From positions 113,720,965 to 113,784,964 of the forward strand of contig NC_044572.1 in the NCBI RefSeq assembly GCF_901933205.1: a stretch of DNA of 64,000 bases, given 5' to 3'. Position numbers and translations under genes: made by a program. Numbering within the stretch: position 1 is the first letter of the stretch; each line of letters begins with the position of its first letter. The notes beneath the pieces were generated by a model that searched no databases, was not told the origin of the DNA, and was given only the letters and a program-made list of their open reading frames with translations. Shown here piece by piece: positions 1 to 13,612 of the stretch. Source of the DNA: Camarhynchus parvulus. Lineage: Eukaryota > Chordata > Aves > Passeriformes > Thraupidae.

Positions 1-1555
1 TGGACAACTTGATCATCAATTGTTACCTCTTGGCACCTTCCATGCAAAGAGCAAGGTTTTGTTCTGAACTCTTTCTGTTCTTCATATTTTTACATAAATC
101 TGCACAGATACTTCCATATTCTTCGACATGCCTAAAGCTGGAAAAAGGCACTGATTTACATGGTTACATATTGCTTTAGACTCGTAGCTTTGGGCTGCCT
201 TTTTAAGTCACTGGTAGGTGATATAAGCCCATGAACACCTTTAAATAGCTACATACTGCCTCTGGACCTGTGTACAATCTGATTTACACTGGCTGTTAAA
301 CTGACATTATCCACTACTGTTTTTCCTCATATTCCTGCTATTCAGAAGTCCATGCAGTACACAAATCAAATTCCAACAATTAAATTAAAGTTTTGCATTT
401 GTGTGCACTCTCATACCTCTTGTTTTTACTTTGTGACCCTAAGAAGACCTTGTATAGTATTTCCCAATGAGCTGAAACAATCCTTAGAAGGCTTGAGTAG
501 TGGGAATTTTGCAGGACAAAGTGGAGCATTGCCCAGACAGTCACTGCAGGGGAGGAATAAATTGTTGCTACTGTGTGAGCCTTTGCTTCCAGTTATCTGG
601 TTTGTGTTTATTTATGATGCATGAATTATACAACACGGGCAGGCTCTTTCAATTACTTAATAAAATACAAATATGTAAATACAGGTACCATCCCCAACAC
701 ACTGCTTTCAATTCTTATCTACTGCAACACATTTCCTGGATTTTACTCCTTCCAGCTCTGCTGGTAGTAAGTGTTGATTTGATAAAGAAAACAGGAAATA
801 ATTCTTAATTTCAATAATTCATGGAAAATGAACAGAAACTATGATATCTGTGACACATGAGAGCACACATCTCAAACTGGGGTATTAGTATTCAGTGCTG
901 GGACTGTAGCCCTGGAACATATGCTTAAAACATTTCTAAGCCCCTTCAGAATATCATTTCAATAGAAATTCAGTAATCTGTTGAAATAAGTCAACACAGA
1001 AAATTATGATATAATTGGAGCTCTTTAATTGCCAGTTATGTCCTTTGGTTGATCCCCTGAAACAATGTTATTAGTATTTAATGTAAAATTTGTGCAGTAA
1101 AAAAGGTGAATTTATGGGGTGAAAGGACAATCTTCCATTTCATGAAACATAACTGGCAGATGGAAACATGAAATAAAGTGCCTCCTGCCAGCTTTTACTG
1201 TACCTGCTAATAAACTTTCCTGCCTTGAGACATTAGAAAGAGTTTCTTTGGGACAATTAGCACTTGCTGAAGGATCTGCTCTTCCTCCACCTTCACAACA
1301 GTGCAGCTTTCTTATAATTTTTAATATATTCTGCAGCACTTCAGTTAAATGGGTGGTTGAGTGGAGTTGTGTGGCTCTTGTTGTTAACACGAGAACATGC
1401 CAAAGCATGACAGAGGCTGCTGTGGAGTTTAGGTACCTTAAAGTATAATATTTTACATGGGATTTAAGAGTGCAAAAGGTTTAGTGCTGCCTGAGTGGAA
1501 CCTGTTTATCCCAGCTTGTTTTACTGACTCCTTCCCCAGAATTTTAAATCCATAC
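1..1555. other. Non-coding DNA, nothing recognised
   Basis: AT-rich sequence with no open frame that looks coding, no recognised repeat and no convincing paired splice sites. If the gene supported further right extends leftward, this is intron of that gene; otherwise it is 5' flank. Confidence 0.5.
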
Positions 1556-1862
1556 TGTTTTGGTTTAACTGCAGCCAGCAACTAAGCCCTTCACAACTGC
1601 TTGCTCAGCTCCCCACCCACCCCCACTGGGATTTGGAGAAGAATCAGAAAGAGGTTAAAACCATGGATTGAGACAAGAATAGCTTAATAATTACAATAAA
1701 GGTGGTAATAATAATCATAGTAATAATAGTAATAATGATTACTTAGGATAAGCACTTAAACCATCAGTGTGATATCAGCATTATTCTCATATTGAATCCA
1801 AAAACAGCACTATACCAACTACCAGGAAGAACTCCAAATCTATCTCAGCTGAAGCCAGGACA
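1556..1862 (-). mobile_element. Old ERVL-like LTR, internally deleted
   Basis: Read on the minus strand the element begins TGTCCTGGCTTC and ends AACCAAAACA, so it has the TG...CA ends of a retroviral LTR. The + strand segments TTTGGTTTAACTGCAGCCAGC, the (TAA)n tract at about 1684-1741 and the block around 1790-1830 match a bird ERVL-type LTR that I recognise. The copy is about 300 bases; the family is normally longer, and the part between the TAA tract and the block starting near 1745 seems to be missing. I see no target-site duplication (CATAC on the left, TTTGT on the right), so it is old or rearranged. It has no coding capacity. Confidence 0.6.
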
Positions 1863-4130
1863 TTTGTCCCATCACCAAGCTGAGACCTCTTCATCTGGCT
1901 CCTAGCTGTGGGGTTTTGAAAGGGTGGACACAAGTTCCTACAAAAAGGTGTGGCTGTGCTACAAAAATACATTCTCCAAACACAGCAGATTTCAAAGCCA
2001 TTTCATTTAAAGCAATTTCCTTATAATGTCATGCTTTTAATATCATGTTTTTATCTTGGATTTTACACTACTGCCTTTTCTCTCAGCACACCAGTCCATG
2101 AATTTATCTTATTGGCAGATAATCTAGTTTTGTGAGCAAAAGCAGCTGCAGATGAATGGATACAGGTTTTTTCCTCCAAACGGGAAACCTTTTTCTCCTC
2201 CTCCACTCCATAATACACCTCTCCAAGGACAACAGCAGGTTGCATTCAGTCTCAGATCCCAAAAGCTTTTCTCTGCAGAAAAATATTTTACAGTTTGAAA
2301 GTCTGTTGTTTTGGATCTTGGAAGCCACTGCTGTACCCATGTGAATGCTACTTTGAGTTCAGTTATCTGTGAACTTTAGCAAATAATCATGTCCCACAGA
2401 ACCAGAATGATGCCATTGCCAGGAGGGCCAGAGGCTCCTATGCTGCTCCTCCTCATCAGCAAAGGTTTGTGAGAAAGGTTCCCAATATGATTTCAATGGA
2501 TTTGACATTATTTCACAGGGGCTGTTAGAATATTTAAATGTGGAAGGGTTTCAGTAACAAAAAGAAACTTGCAGAAAACTTAGTGGGATTTTTTTGATGA
2601 GTTTTAACACAATTCCTTTGGTTTCTTCTGTGTGGCACTGTTAAAATGTTCACTAGTCTGAGTGTGTACTCTTTAAAAAACAGTCTTCTGTAGGTATTTT
2701 GACTTCATATCACCTGATACATTATGTACAAGTTATACATGATATAAAAGTTAGTGGAGGTTGTTTGGCTTTCATTGCTGTAATGTTGGAATAGCTGATG
2801 CAACCTGAATATTTTTTATCATCTCATTAAAAATCAACATTCCAGAGTGTCCTTATATTTTTGTTGGTAGTTAAGGAGTAAAGGATGCATCATCTAATAA
2901 AATTTTTAATTTCTTGTGCTTTTGTCTGAAGATATGAAATAAAGGTACAACACCATTAGTAGATGTATTCATTGAGACTATGAAAATTCTATGACAAACA
3001 ACAAGGGTTTTGCAATCCAACAAAACTGCGTTATGACTTTGTCACAAGACAGCATCAGATGTTGTGAGGTCTGCTTTCCCACACTCCCCAAAACACCTTA
3101 CAGCCTTTAGGGAAGAGCTGCTGACTGGCTGAAGTGCTGTGCACTCCAGCCGCTCCCACCAGGCCCCCTGCACTCTCTCACTCTGCAAATCACTTTGCCT
3201 TTTCCACCACAGGGCTTTTAAGGCAGATGTAGAGCAGAGAAGGCCAGCAAGAAGAAGCCTTCTAGACTGAATGTTGGTGGGAGTCTGCAGTCCAAGAGGA
3301 ACCTCAGAAACTACATGCAGAAATCCTCCTGAGTGCCCACTTAACTGCTTGGCATAGTGAGAGCACACGAGACAAGCAGAAAATCCAAGCCTGGGTTCCA
3401 GATCATGCAGCAACTCAGCAAAAGTGCCTCTGTTGAATATGTGAGAGGGTTTAAGACCTTCAGACTCCTTGGCCATACTTGATTGTCAAATTTTGCATAT
3501 TTAAAATAGCTAGGAATCAGTGCATGTCTTGAACACTTTGTACTGTGTGCAGTTATGTTTCTTTTTAAAGCATGGTGTGAGGAGAGAATGTTTCAGCACA
3601 AGTGTGGCACTTTAGTTAATAATTGACATGTTTAACACACCTTTTCTATGGCAACTAAGAGCATTCAGTTATATATATACATTGACCTTGATGTCAAAGA
3701 TTACCTCCTCCCCATGTGAAATTACTTGAAGCCCTGCTTTTACTGTGTTTAGTGAATGCTTGAGAAGCTGGTCTATAACCAGAAAACCAAAGGGACAGCA
3801 AACCACAGCATTTGGGCAGAAGAAGTTGGCCACAGATAAGGGCAATGACAAGAACTTGTAAATTTAAGTTGGCCCTTGCCATCTCAGTGAGTGAGATCAG
3901 ACAGCTGACACAAAGATATGTCTTGAGATGGGTCAATTGTGTACAGGAACTCTGTAGGACAATAAGGAAGTTGACTTGAGACATCAGAGGCTACAAATTA
4001 CTAAATTTATTATTAAAATAAAATCCATGAGGAAACCTGGCAAGTGTTTTTGCTAGAGTCAAGCATTCTCCTTGCAGTAGGTTTACCTCCATTCCTCATT
4101 CCTTCCAGAATATAATCTTTCAGTGGGTTA

Positions 4131-4254
4131 GTTTGTTTCTTTTTTTTTCTTTAATCTCACTTTTCTTTTGGTTTTTTGGGAGGATTTTTGTTTTTTTTTT
4201 TTGTTTTGTTTTGTTGTTGTTGGTGGTGGTTTTTTTTTGTTGTTGTTGTTTATT
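4131..4254. repeat. T-rich / (TTG)n low-complexity tract
   Basis: Long runs of T are interrupted by TTG and GGT triplets, with (TTG)n at about 4203-4220 and 4238-4250. It is low complexity with no visible target-site duplication, so it cannot be assigned to a retroposon tail. Confidence 0.85.
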
Positions 4255-4445
4255 TTAATCCTGTGTGCTGCTGTTTTATGTTGATAACACAGACATCATC
4301 ACTGAGTCCATATTGAGTGGGTTGGGCAAATGACATCCACAACTCCTGGACTGCTTTTTGGGATAAGAATGTTGTTAACCTCCCAGGCTCACTGTAGTGC
4401 TTATGAAATGAAAATGGTTCTGCAAATATCTGTACATATAGATAG

Positions 4446-4475
4446 GCACACATGCACCACACACACACACACATA
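4446..4475. repeat. (CA)n microsatellite
   Basis: About eight CA dinucleotides, with one interruption (ATGCAC) on the left side. It is short, so probably only mildly polymorphic. Confidence 0.85.
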
Positions 4476-5849
4476 CATTTTTATGGTACTTTTATCCTCC
4501 ATCTAAGGCGTAATCTTTTCTTTTGCTCAGGTTAATTTGATACTTTCTCTACATCTAAATCCAACTTGACTCAGTTTAAAACTCCTATAAATTGTTCATA
4601 GTCTCATGGGAAAAAGAGAAGTTAAAGAAAATGCCCTGTGAACCTGAAAGGCACTCAGCAATTGCCTGAATTCTGGTTTTTAAGAAATGGATGTACAAGC
4701 ATCTAAAGCATCTGTGTCACATGCATCCCTCCCATACTCATGAATATCCTCCAAATTAGAGCTGTACAGATGCATCTCAGCAACTTATCCCTTGCCCTCC
4801 TCCCCACCCAGGCAGGTATTTCCCTCTTGAAAATGTTTTCCTCTCTTCTGTCCTCTAACTCTTATTCCCTCTTAATCTTTTGAGCTCCCTTAAGCAGAGT
4901 AACATGATTTGTTGTTAAAGCACTGCACCTGTCAGGATGGTCACTGGAGGGCTTCAGGTGTTTGTCACAAGAAAGGAAGAACAGCAGGCCTGGGGCAAGA
5001 GGTGACCTGTCTTCTCTTGTTTCTGCTTGGTTCCTGCTGGGAAAAGCAGTGGGATGAAGTGGTTTTACAGAGAAAACTCCTAGGATTCTACTTACAGCTC
5101 AGGCTTTTGTGAGTCTCTCTCTCTGGTGTATAGTTTTTGACGAAAGTCAGAATTAAAAGATATACTCATGTGCCATTCTGAGAGTCAGGTTTTCTGATGC
5201 CAGGCACAGCTCATGCCTTTCCATTTTTCTGTGGAACAGTGAGAGGACCCACAGGCTGTCACCCTGGGACATTCTATTCTGTTTAGAAAGGAGTTTGTGC
5301 ACCTGACTCTGTTTCTTCCAGTCTATGGGTTATTGTCAGCATCTTCAATGCAAGCACAGCAAATCTTTGATTGAAATTTGAGAGAAAAAAAATAATCAAA
5401 TAGAAACAAAAGCAAAATAATTTTAGAACACCAGTTTACTTCAACTAGCAAGGCAAAAGAAAACTCTACAAACGGTGTACTACACCTTTTGCAAAAGAAA
5501 TTATGCTTTTTATGATGATCTTGAGTGAAGCCAAGTTCTTAAACAAATTAATGCCACTCAATAATACCTAAGAAATACTGTTTTAATGGATATATTGTGA
5601 AGAGTAGCACTCCTAAACCAGCTGGTGTCCTACATACATTTACACAGATGAGATGTATCTATCTCACCGTTACTGTTTAATTTGGGAAGATTTCCACTGC
5701 TAACTGCCAGATGATTGATGCTTCCCATTTGTTCTTGAAATGCATCTGGAAAAGCCACAGATTAAGAGCTAAAACTGTAGCGATACAAACAGAGGCTATA
5801 TGAGGTATATATGAGGTAATGAAGTTGGTTTTTTTTCCTGTTTTCAAAG

Positions 5850-5867
5850 AATCAGTAACCTGAAAAG
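5850..5867 (+). CDS. Possible 18-base coding microexon
   Basis: A good acceptor (pyrimidine run, then TTTTCAAAG) is followed after only 18 bases by a perfect donor, AAAAG|GTAAGT. The 18 bases have a single stop-free frame, A|ATC|AGT|AAC|CTG|AAA|AG, which gives ISNLK. This frame needs one base to complete an incoming codon and leaves two bases. The exon at 22103 starts with exactly one completing base, so the two would join in frame through an Arg codon (AG+G). The length is a multiple of three, so skipping it would keep the frame, as in regulated neuronal microexons. Seen: splice motifs and phase. Inferred: that it is really used. Such short AG...GTAAGT pairs also occur by chance. Confidence 0.35.
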
Positions 5868-8800
5868 GTAAGTTTCTACTTGTTCTTCTGAAACAACATA
5901 ATTAATGACTTTTTGTTCCAGATTCTTATGTGGGACTTAACATTCAAAATATGTTGATTGGTATTTTTGCTTTGTAAGTCTGCACTGCTATATACAGGGG
6001 GCTTTGTGACTCTGATTTGCTCAGGTACTAATTTGGTGCTGAATGAATTCTCATTCTGAACAGAGAATACAATACAAAGTAAAATAGATTTCTGAAGGCA
6101 TTTTGTGCACAGAATATGATTAAGAAGCAATCAAGCACAGGAAACCCACTCAGTCTCCTACCTTGTTACTGGCTAGCTGGGTCATGCTGGAGGGGATGGA
6201 TTTAAAGCAATTCATTATTTTACAGAAAGATAAACTTGAGGGTGTGTGGGCGCATGGATAGCTCCCCCTCCCCAACAGCTTCCTGGAGTTTATTAAAGCC
6301 ACACAGTAGAAAAGGACAGAAAGAACTGAATTGTTTTTCTTTCATTAGAGGACAGCTTTGCATTTTGATACTTCTGCAGTTAATCAGTTTCCTTCAATAT
6401 TTCTCATGGCATCTTTTGTAAACTCACATATTTTGAGATTTCATTTACTTTTCTAGATATGCAACTTAATTCTGGTAATATGTGGTGGACAGCAATTCTT
6501 GAGTCTAGACAGTGACAGTAGAGGATTAGATAGCCCAGTCAGTTGCTCCTCAGTTTTTGGATTTTTTTTTTGTTAACTGAATAGGTTGGATCCGAACTTT
6601 CAAATTTTAGCATTGTAAAACTTCTTGTATACCCTGCATTCTTCATTAAAAAAAAATTAATAGGCCTGGAGTAATTCTGAAAGTGCTGTGTTAGGATTAT
6701 GGGCGTCAATAACTTGCACTGTGCTACAAAAGGGAAGCTCATGATAAGCATCAAGGAAATTTGCTGCCTGGGGTAAATATCCAGAGGATAAACAGAACTT
6801 GACAAGTACCTTCCATTCCAGCAATGTCTCTTTATAAAAGCAAGATGAAATAGGCCATTACCTTTATTAGAAAGTCCCTTCCCAGAAAGGGTGCTATTCC
6901 TCTGTGTAACAAGGTGCCATGCATCAGAGAGCCAAGATTGTTCTTCCCTAGATTGCCAGTCTTCTGCTGCTCTCTCAGATCCTCTGTTTCATATAGGCTG
7001 GCACTAGAAATGATATTGCCTGGATGATTACAGGTGGATAAACACTGACTTGGCATTTTACTTGGATAATTCAATCAGCTAGGAATAAGATTCCCTTACC
7101 ACTGTAAAGCTCTGATGTCCCTGTCTGCTACTCAGACTTTGCAGTGGAAAATTAATTTTGTTCATAGACGGAGGAACAGGCATGGGTAACAGATGCAAAA
7201 CTCAGAAGAGTATGATGATATGACGCATATTAGAGCAGGCCGCTGCTTTTAATGGGAATGTCAAGGTCCTTGTAGGGACAGGCATTCCAGTTTATTCTCT
7301 GTCCAGTGTTCATCATCTGATTCATCAATACTGTCGGAAAACATGATGCCACAGAGAAATCCAGGGGTTGCTTTCCTCTGAGGTGGAATAATGGAATGGC
7401 AAAATCATGGAGCAGCTAATTTGGATTTACTAATAAGCACTGAATACTGTGCTGGGGGAAAGTATCAGAAGGTGTCTTCCTCCTTTATCTGAGTTTGCAG
7501 AGAAAACCACATTAACCTGAAAAGCTCTTTCTTTGAAAAAAATATATTTATTCTTGACAGTTTCATATATCAAAATAGCTGCAATGGAGATGTTTCCACA
7601 CAGAACAAAAATGTTATTTGGAGGTGTTTGTTTTCATTGCCTTTCAGGGATTTGTTCTGTGCAATGTGTGAAAAATAGACTCCTGTGTTTACAGTCATAC
7701 AAATAACACCAGCTTCTGTGTGCTGCCTGTTCTCACAGGCATTGTTTTATCTCTTAGCCTCCTTTCCAGCAGGTCTGGAATGCAGATCCAAGAGTTTTGT
7801 GGGGGGCTGCAGAGATGAGCAGCTTTGGCTGTACAGTCCCTGTCATGCTGCAGAGCACTGGCACTGCAGACCCTTGTCTTATGTAAAAGAGGACAGACAT
7901 GGTGGAGGAATGGACATGATGTGCTGGCCAGGGTGCAGGAGGTCAGACTCACTGGGCATGATAACAAGAGGCTTTTGGGGTTTGAAGTGATTTCTAAATA
8001 TGAGCTGAAGAGCTCACATGTGTCCTCCCTTTCTGAAGTGCTGACACACTTTGCTTTAATGGCTGTTCCTAGGGCTTTAGCTTTCTGAAAGGGAGTTACA
8101 AGAAACACCTTAGCCAAAATGAGACTGGCAACCAGAGCCTGGGAGAACAAAATGTCCCCATGAAAGGAATACGGTCCAGCTCTTTACACTCAAACTTAGG
8201 AATCACTGGCAAAATTACTCTGTGGGGAAAGATACCGGTATATAGTAAGTACCAGTAAGCTCTGCTTTTATCCCCTTATCCATACCTCACCTCTTACAAG
8301 GTCAAGAGACTTTGATTGACTTAGTTTGGGGTTATTTTGGTGGTTGTTCTTTGTTGTCCTTTTATTCAAGTCTTAGCAGATCAGACAGACTTCAAATCCT
8401 TCTCTGCTTGGACTCTGCATTGTCCTTGTGTGCCATCAATGGACACTGTGCCCTAGAGCTGTGCTGTGGTAAATACCCATGGAGGCCTGGGGTGAGGACA
8501 GAGCAGAACTGTGCTGGTGAATCTTCTCCTCACTGACATTCCCCTCCTTTAGGAAACTTATTCTTTTCCAGATAGCACAAAGTTTTTTGATTGTGCATCT
8601 CACCTTCCTGAAAGAGGAAACTTAAATGTATGAAATTGCAATTAAAAGCAAAACCTATTTGCCATTCCTTTGGAGGGCTTTGTTGGAGCCATGTCTTCTG
8701 CTGTCCATTGTGGAGGACCAGGAACAATCACACTGAAATCCCAAGTGGAGCTTGTCTGAAAGCTGAGAATCCACCTCCTTTTCCCACCAGAATAATTGCC

Positions 8801-11800
8801 ATCAAAACTGACTCAGAAATCTATTCTTCTATTATTTCCCTCAATACTTTAAATGTTAATTACTTAATCATTGAAGAGACTTTTTTTTTGTTCTCTTCTA
8901 TAATATAGTTATTATTTAGAAATCCAGGAATTCATTGTCATAAGAACAGACATTCTCCTCTGGAAAGGAAAGTATAGGTTCCACTTGTCACCCTGACTGC
9001 AAGTTTTCCTTGCTCTCCAGTGCTGCAGCTGTCACAATACTCATGACTGTTTTCTTAGAATGACATGCACTTGGAACCCCATACAACTGTGGCTGTCATT
9101 TCTCTACCCACCCAGACACCTGGGGTACAAGTTTCCTTTCAAGCATTTAATCCCCAAGACAATATGCAACCACTGTACAAAATGCCTCATTTTCTGTAGC
9201 TAGCACTCTTCTCTCAGCTGTGTAAGAACAGTTTCACCTTTTCTCAGCATTATAAATGCGGCAGATAGGCAAAAGCAGTAGCTGGAAACACGAGCAGAGG
9301 GTAAAGCCCCATGCTGTTGTCATTATCCTGACCTTTCACAGCATAGCTGCAGAAACTCCCAACTGAAATAAATGCAAAGACAATTCCATACTAAGAGTGA
9401 AAGTGTCATTTTTAACAGCAGTGAATTTAATTTTCATGGTCTCTTTTGTTTCCCAGGTGCAGAATACATTCTTGATTGATTGCTCTACTTAACTGCACAA
9501 CTCCGACCTCAGTGGAGACAGCAGTTTTACAGTTCCTGGAGGCCAGCTCTGCCCATGCTGAGCAACAGCACAACAGCTAGGAAACACCTCCTGGATGATG
9601 GTAACTTTATTTTTCTTTTTGTTCTAAAACACTTCTGAACCCCTTTCCCCAGTAAAATCCATGTTATTAAGATGCTCTCCTGGGCCATGGCACTGCTCAG
9701 CATAGGCAGGGGCAGGAAGGGGAAGGAGAGAATCTTGGGGAAGGCTTGGAGTTCTGTCTCCCAGCCTGTCTGGGTAGGGAGACCTAATGAAAACCATCAA
9801 TGTGGGACAAGAACAAGCACAAGTTTTAGCCTGGGGTCCTCCTGGACCCTTTCCATTCTGATTGCATCCCAGAGATTATGTGAGTTGCACTCCTTGCACA
9901 GACAGCTGGGATTGCCTCATCTGGAAGTTTCCTTGACTTGACACTTCAAAATAATCTTTCAAGTGTGAGTTTTTTCATTTGTCTCTTTTTTTTTTTTTTT
10001 CCTGAGTAGTTCTGTCTGTAAAAATATTGACTTAGCAAATCAAGAAGTAACACCTAGATTTCTCCATAAAAATTAATATTGAACTTGGGATTGAGGACTC
10101 AAAGCTCTGTTAATGCTGCATTTTATTGCTTTCATTGATGATCAAACATTATCACACATCATGCTTTTAAAGGGGAGTTTGAGGAGCTAGCTCCCTCTGG
10201 GAGATGAATTTTAATTCATGGTTATTTATTCTTTCCTTTCTTTTTACACAGACTTTGTTGTTGAGTTTGGGGTTTTTTCTCTGTAGGAATAAATGTTTAT
10301 AATCTGTTACAGCCATACCTGCCTAACAGCTACTTCCTCATAAATCTGCAGTCCAACACTAGTTCATTATTTCAGAGACTGGGAAGAACAAAGTTGGTTC
10401 AATGATTTTTGTCTATTTTAGAGCCTGACTAAAACCTGTTCCTAAAACAAGCTGAAAAGCAGCACAGCCCTGATCATTGATTTGCATTAGAGAATTTTGG
10501 TCAAATTCTTGCACTGAGTCTGCTGTTCTCATTTGCACAGTCATTTGGACTCTGGAAATCTCGGCCTAAAACTCTGAAGGAGTAGAGGGGAGGCTGTAGT
10601 TACATCATGAGCTGGCTTCACTGAAGACTTCTCTTTGAATTGTCCAAATAGTTCTCACTGTATCAGTGTTGGCTGGAGTTGGTGGTTTGTTGGGATTTTG
10701 GTAAAGATGATGTCTGCTGTGCAAGACCTTTTGTCTTTAGCTTGAAAAAGATAAAAAATGGAGTTTCATCTTTTAGAATGTATTTGGATACAGAAAGGAG
10801 TATCCTTGTACCAGGCACCTATTTACTGCCCTTTCTCTTACTTACAGTAACACTAAAATAGCATTTGGGGAGAAAAAAAACCATTAAGGTCTCACATGAA
10901 TGCTAATGAGCTTTTTATTTACTATCTGTTTATGACACATGGCATTAGGAATGTGGCTTAGCCTATCATCAAGGAGAAGCTTTTTATGGTACAGAAGCTC
11001 ATGTTTCTAATCAAAGCAACTGCTATCTTGATTTTGAAGTAGCAAACATCTATAATGAACTGCTGATGAATGATTTGTGTGTAAAAATCATTAATTGAAT
11101 TTTTTTTTAAATCAATATGTGTGTGGAATTTGCTACTAGGGAAAAAAAAGCAAGAAATGAGATCTATATCAGTAATTAAATGAGTTACTAAAAAATTCCA
11201 GTTAGGAACAAAATTCATGTAATTAAATGGAAACTCTCATTAAAAATTCAGCTTAGGAGTTTCTTTTTCTTATTGAATTATGTCCTAAAATAATAGGACA
11301 TTCAACCTCATAAAGAACACAATTTTAAGCTGGCCTCTAAGACATGAGGATTTTTAGCTGAAGTGTAAATGATACATAAAACAGTGTGTGCTATTAAAAT
11401 TATGACATCCAGCCCTACATAAATATACTGTCAAGACTTTTAGCACTGTTACAGTAATTATGTACTTGCTATTCAGCACGGTGAGTAGAGGGTGGTCCAT
11501 TTGTACAAGTTTCTTAAAAAAGGAAAAAACCAGAAATCTGACTGAACAATTTCTTCTACAGCTGTACAAGTGTGAAGATGGAGAGCGTGCAGTTAGACCA
11601 AGGAGAAATAGGACTGAAGCCAGTGCAGAAGAATTCAGCTGGCTTACTTATAACAAGTACACCAGCATTACCACAGATGTTATTCTCTATAATTTATGGA
11701 GCAATTTGCAGTTCTGTTAGATTGAATCAGTCATAACTGGAGAATAGACTGTAAAGTTACATGAGCATACCACTCAACTTGTAGGATAGCAAAACAAAAT

Positions 11801-13605
11801 GATTTATATGTGTTAACAAGGTAAATGCCCCTCAGATACTTAGAGGAAGAGATGGAATGGCTGAGTTTGAGCTGTCAGGGCTGGCAGAATGAGAATCAGG
11901 ATTACTGTTCTACATGAGGGTTTCACAATGCCTGCTTTATTTAGCAAAATAAGCAGGTTAGTTTTCAGTGGAACACCGTCACAGCCTTCACCCAAAAGTT
12001 TGCTGCCTGTGTCAGTGTATCTTTGCATGAACACAGGCAATATTGCTGATGACTGAGCTGCAGGCAGCCTCCAGCAGGAAAACTGGATGATCCAGAAAAG
12101 TACTGATAAAGAGTTATGATGCCATTATCTGTCACGAACACCACTCAGACGGAGCTTTACAATTTATGCAAAGCCAAAGTCAAGTGGTAGGCCTGAAGGA
12201 GACCTTGAAAACTTCCACAGAATAATATCTTGTGCATTTTATATGAGAATTTTCTTCACAATTTGGAGTTTGATGTGCTGGTGAGCTGTCAGAAGGACTC
12301 TGCGTAGAGATAGTTTTATTGCAAATATTCTTGCCAAGGGAACAAAAAAAGCAATCACCACTTCATGTTTGATTTATAATTAACAGGAATAAAAATGTAA
12401 TCGCAAATGTGGCTGCCACATCTAGGCATGGTATAAATATTTTATGCAGTGCTTCAAAGTTGCATATCATGTGCACTGTAAAATTTAAGTATCATAGTAA
12501 ACGAAGTTATGAAACCTTTAAACAAGAAATCCTGGACTCTCACAATTATGGAAACCCAGGTGTGTTGAACAATGGTCCTGTAAATTACAGAATTACGGCA
12601 CGTGACAAAAACTTCTTATCTCTCTGCAGAATGTGCAGGAATATAAATGTCTTGTAAAATTGGTAAAAATGAAAAGCTGAAGGTTGAAAGAACTTTGGAT
12701 GAACTTTATCAATTCTGGTCTCAAATATATTCATAAATTATATTTATTGTTTTAAGGCATTGGTAATTCTTTAAGAGGGGATGTCACACAGGCTATTCAC
12801 AGGTCAGGTTGAAGATTTAGGAACTTCAAATATCCTGTTTGCAGATAGCTCTTCTGCATCTCATTTATGGAAACAGAGACCTGTTCCAAAAATGCCATCA
12901 TATCTGTTTTTGATTCTGTAGGTGGCATATCTGAGCAGTACCAGATACTATTGGAGGGCACTTGCACTGCAAAAGCTTGGAAAGCTTCTGGGAAGCCAGG
13001 TCACTCCTTTGAGACTGGCAAGAAGCCCAAAACACCACATGGCAGCTACTGCAGCAAGCCACAGGGTTTTACTGTGCTCAGGGGAAGTGCGGGGTGTTGA
13101 GCAGCCTGACTTCCAGAGACACGAGTGATGTGTGTGGCTTCAGCCAGCACTGCTGAAAGTGCCCTTCCTGCTGTGTAATCTGTGCAGCTGGCAGATGGCA
13201 TTTGTGATTCCTATTGATTAGTGGAGGGTGTGAAATGTATCTACCTGAGACTGAAGCAGAACAGAGCAGTCAGACATCTGCACAAATGCCCACAAGCACC
13301 ACAGTGGGGATATTTCCATGTCTTTATCATCCCAAAAGTGATGATGTCTTGTATAATTGGCAGCTAGAGACTCTGCCCAAAAAGCTGTTGAGTGTCCATT
13401 TCTCCTCCCTTCCTTCTTCCTTCCCAGGACCAAACAGATGCTGCAAAACAGGATCATAACTTTTTTATAAAAAAGATACTGCTGCCAATAATGACATAGA
13501 AGTTGGTATTTTATAAATCCTGAAGGCCACTCAATTATTATTGCACATAATGTCTATATAATGTATTACTGTATGTATAGTGTAGATAACATATTAATTC
13601 ATATG
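5868..13605. other. Probable intron, no gene seen
   Basis: AT-rich non-coding sequence. The open frames here, including a 151-codon minus-strand frame at 7695-8150 that begins with TTG and not ATG, show no splice support or recognisable protein. A T15 run lies at 9986-10000. The stretch at about 12120-12480 has dense homeodomain-like and octamer-like words and could be a conserved non-coding element, but this cannot be tested here. Confidence 0.45.
9986..10000. repeat. Poly(T) run
   Basis: Fifteen consecutive T bases. No adjoining retroposon was recognised. Confidence 0.9.
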
Positions 13606-13612
13606 CATACAG

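Larger units (their letters stand above)
1863..5849. other. Non-coding DNA with simple repeats
   Basis: AT-rich intron or flank. It holds a T/TTG-rich tract and a short CA repeat, listed separately. A 144-codon minus-strand open frame at 3042-3476 starts with ATG in a fair context, but I judge it to be chance (see findings). No repeat family was recognised. Confidence 0.5.

Noticed and set aside
7695..8150. 151-codon minus-strand open frame
   Set aside because: It begins with TTG, has a composition like chance (Ser, Leu and Cys rich), and lacks any recognised motif.
8194..8245. Short open segment ending at a GTAAGT site
   Set aside because: The donor context ATA|GTAAGT is weak and the phase is incompatible with the microexon and the 22103 exon.
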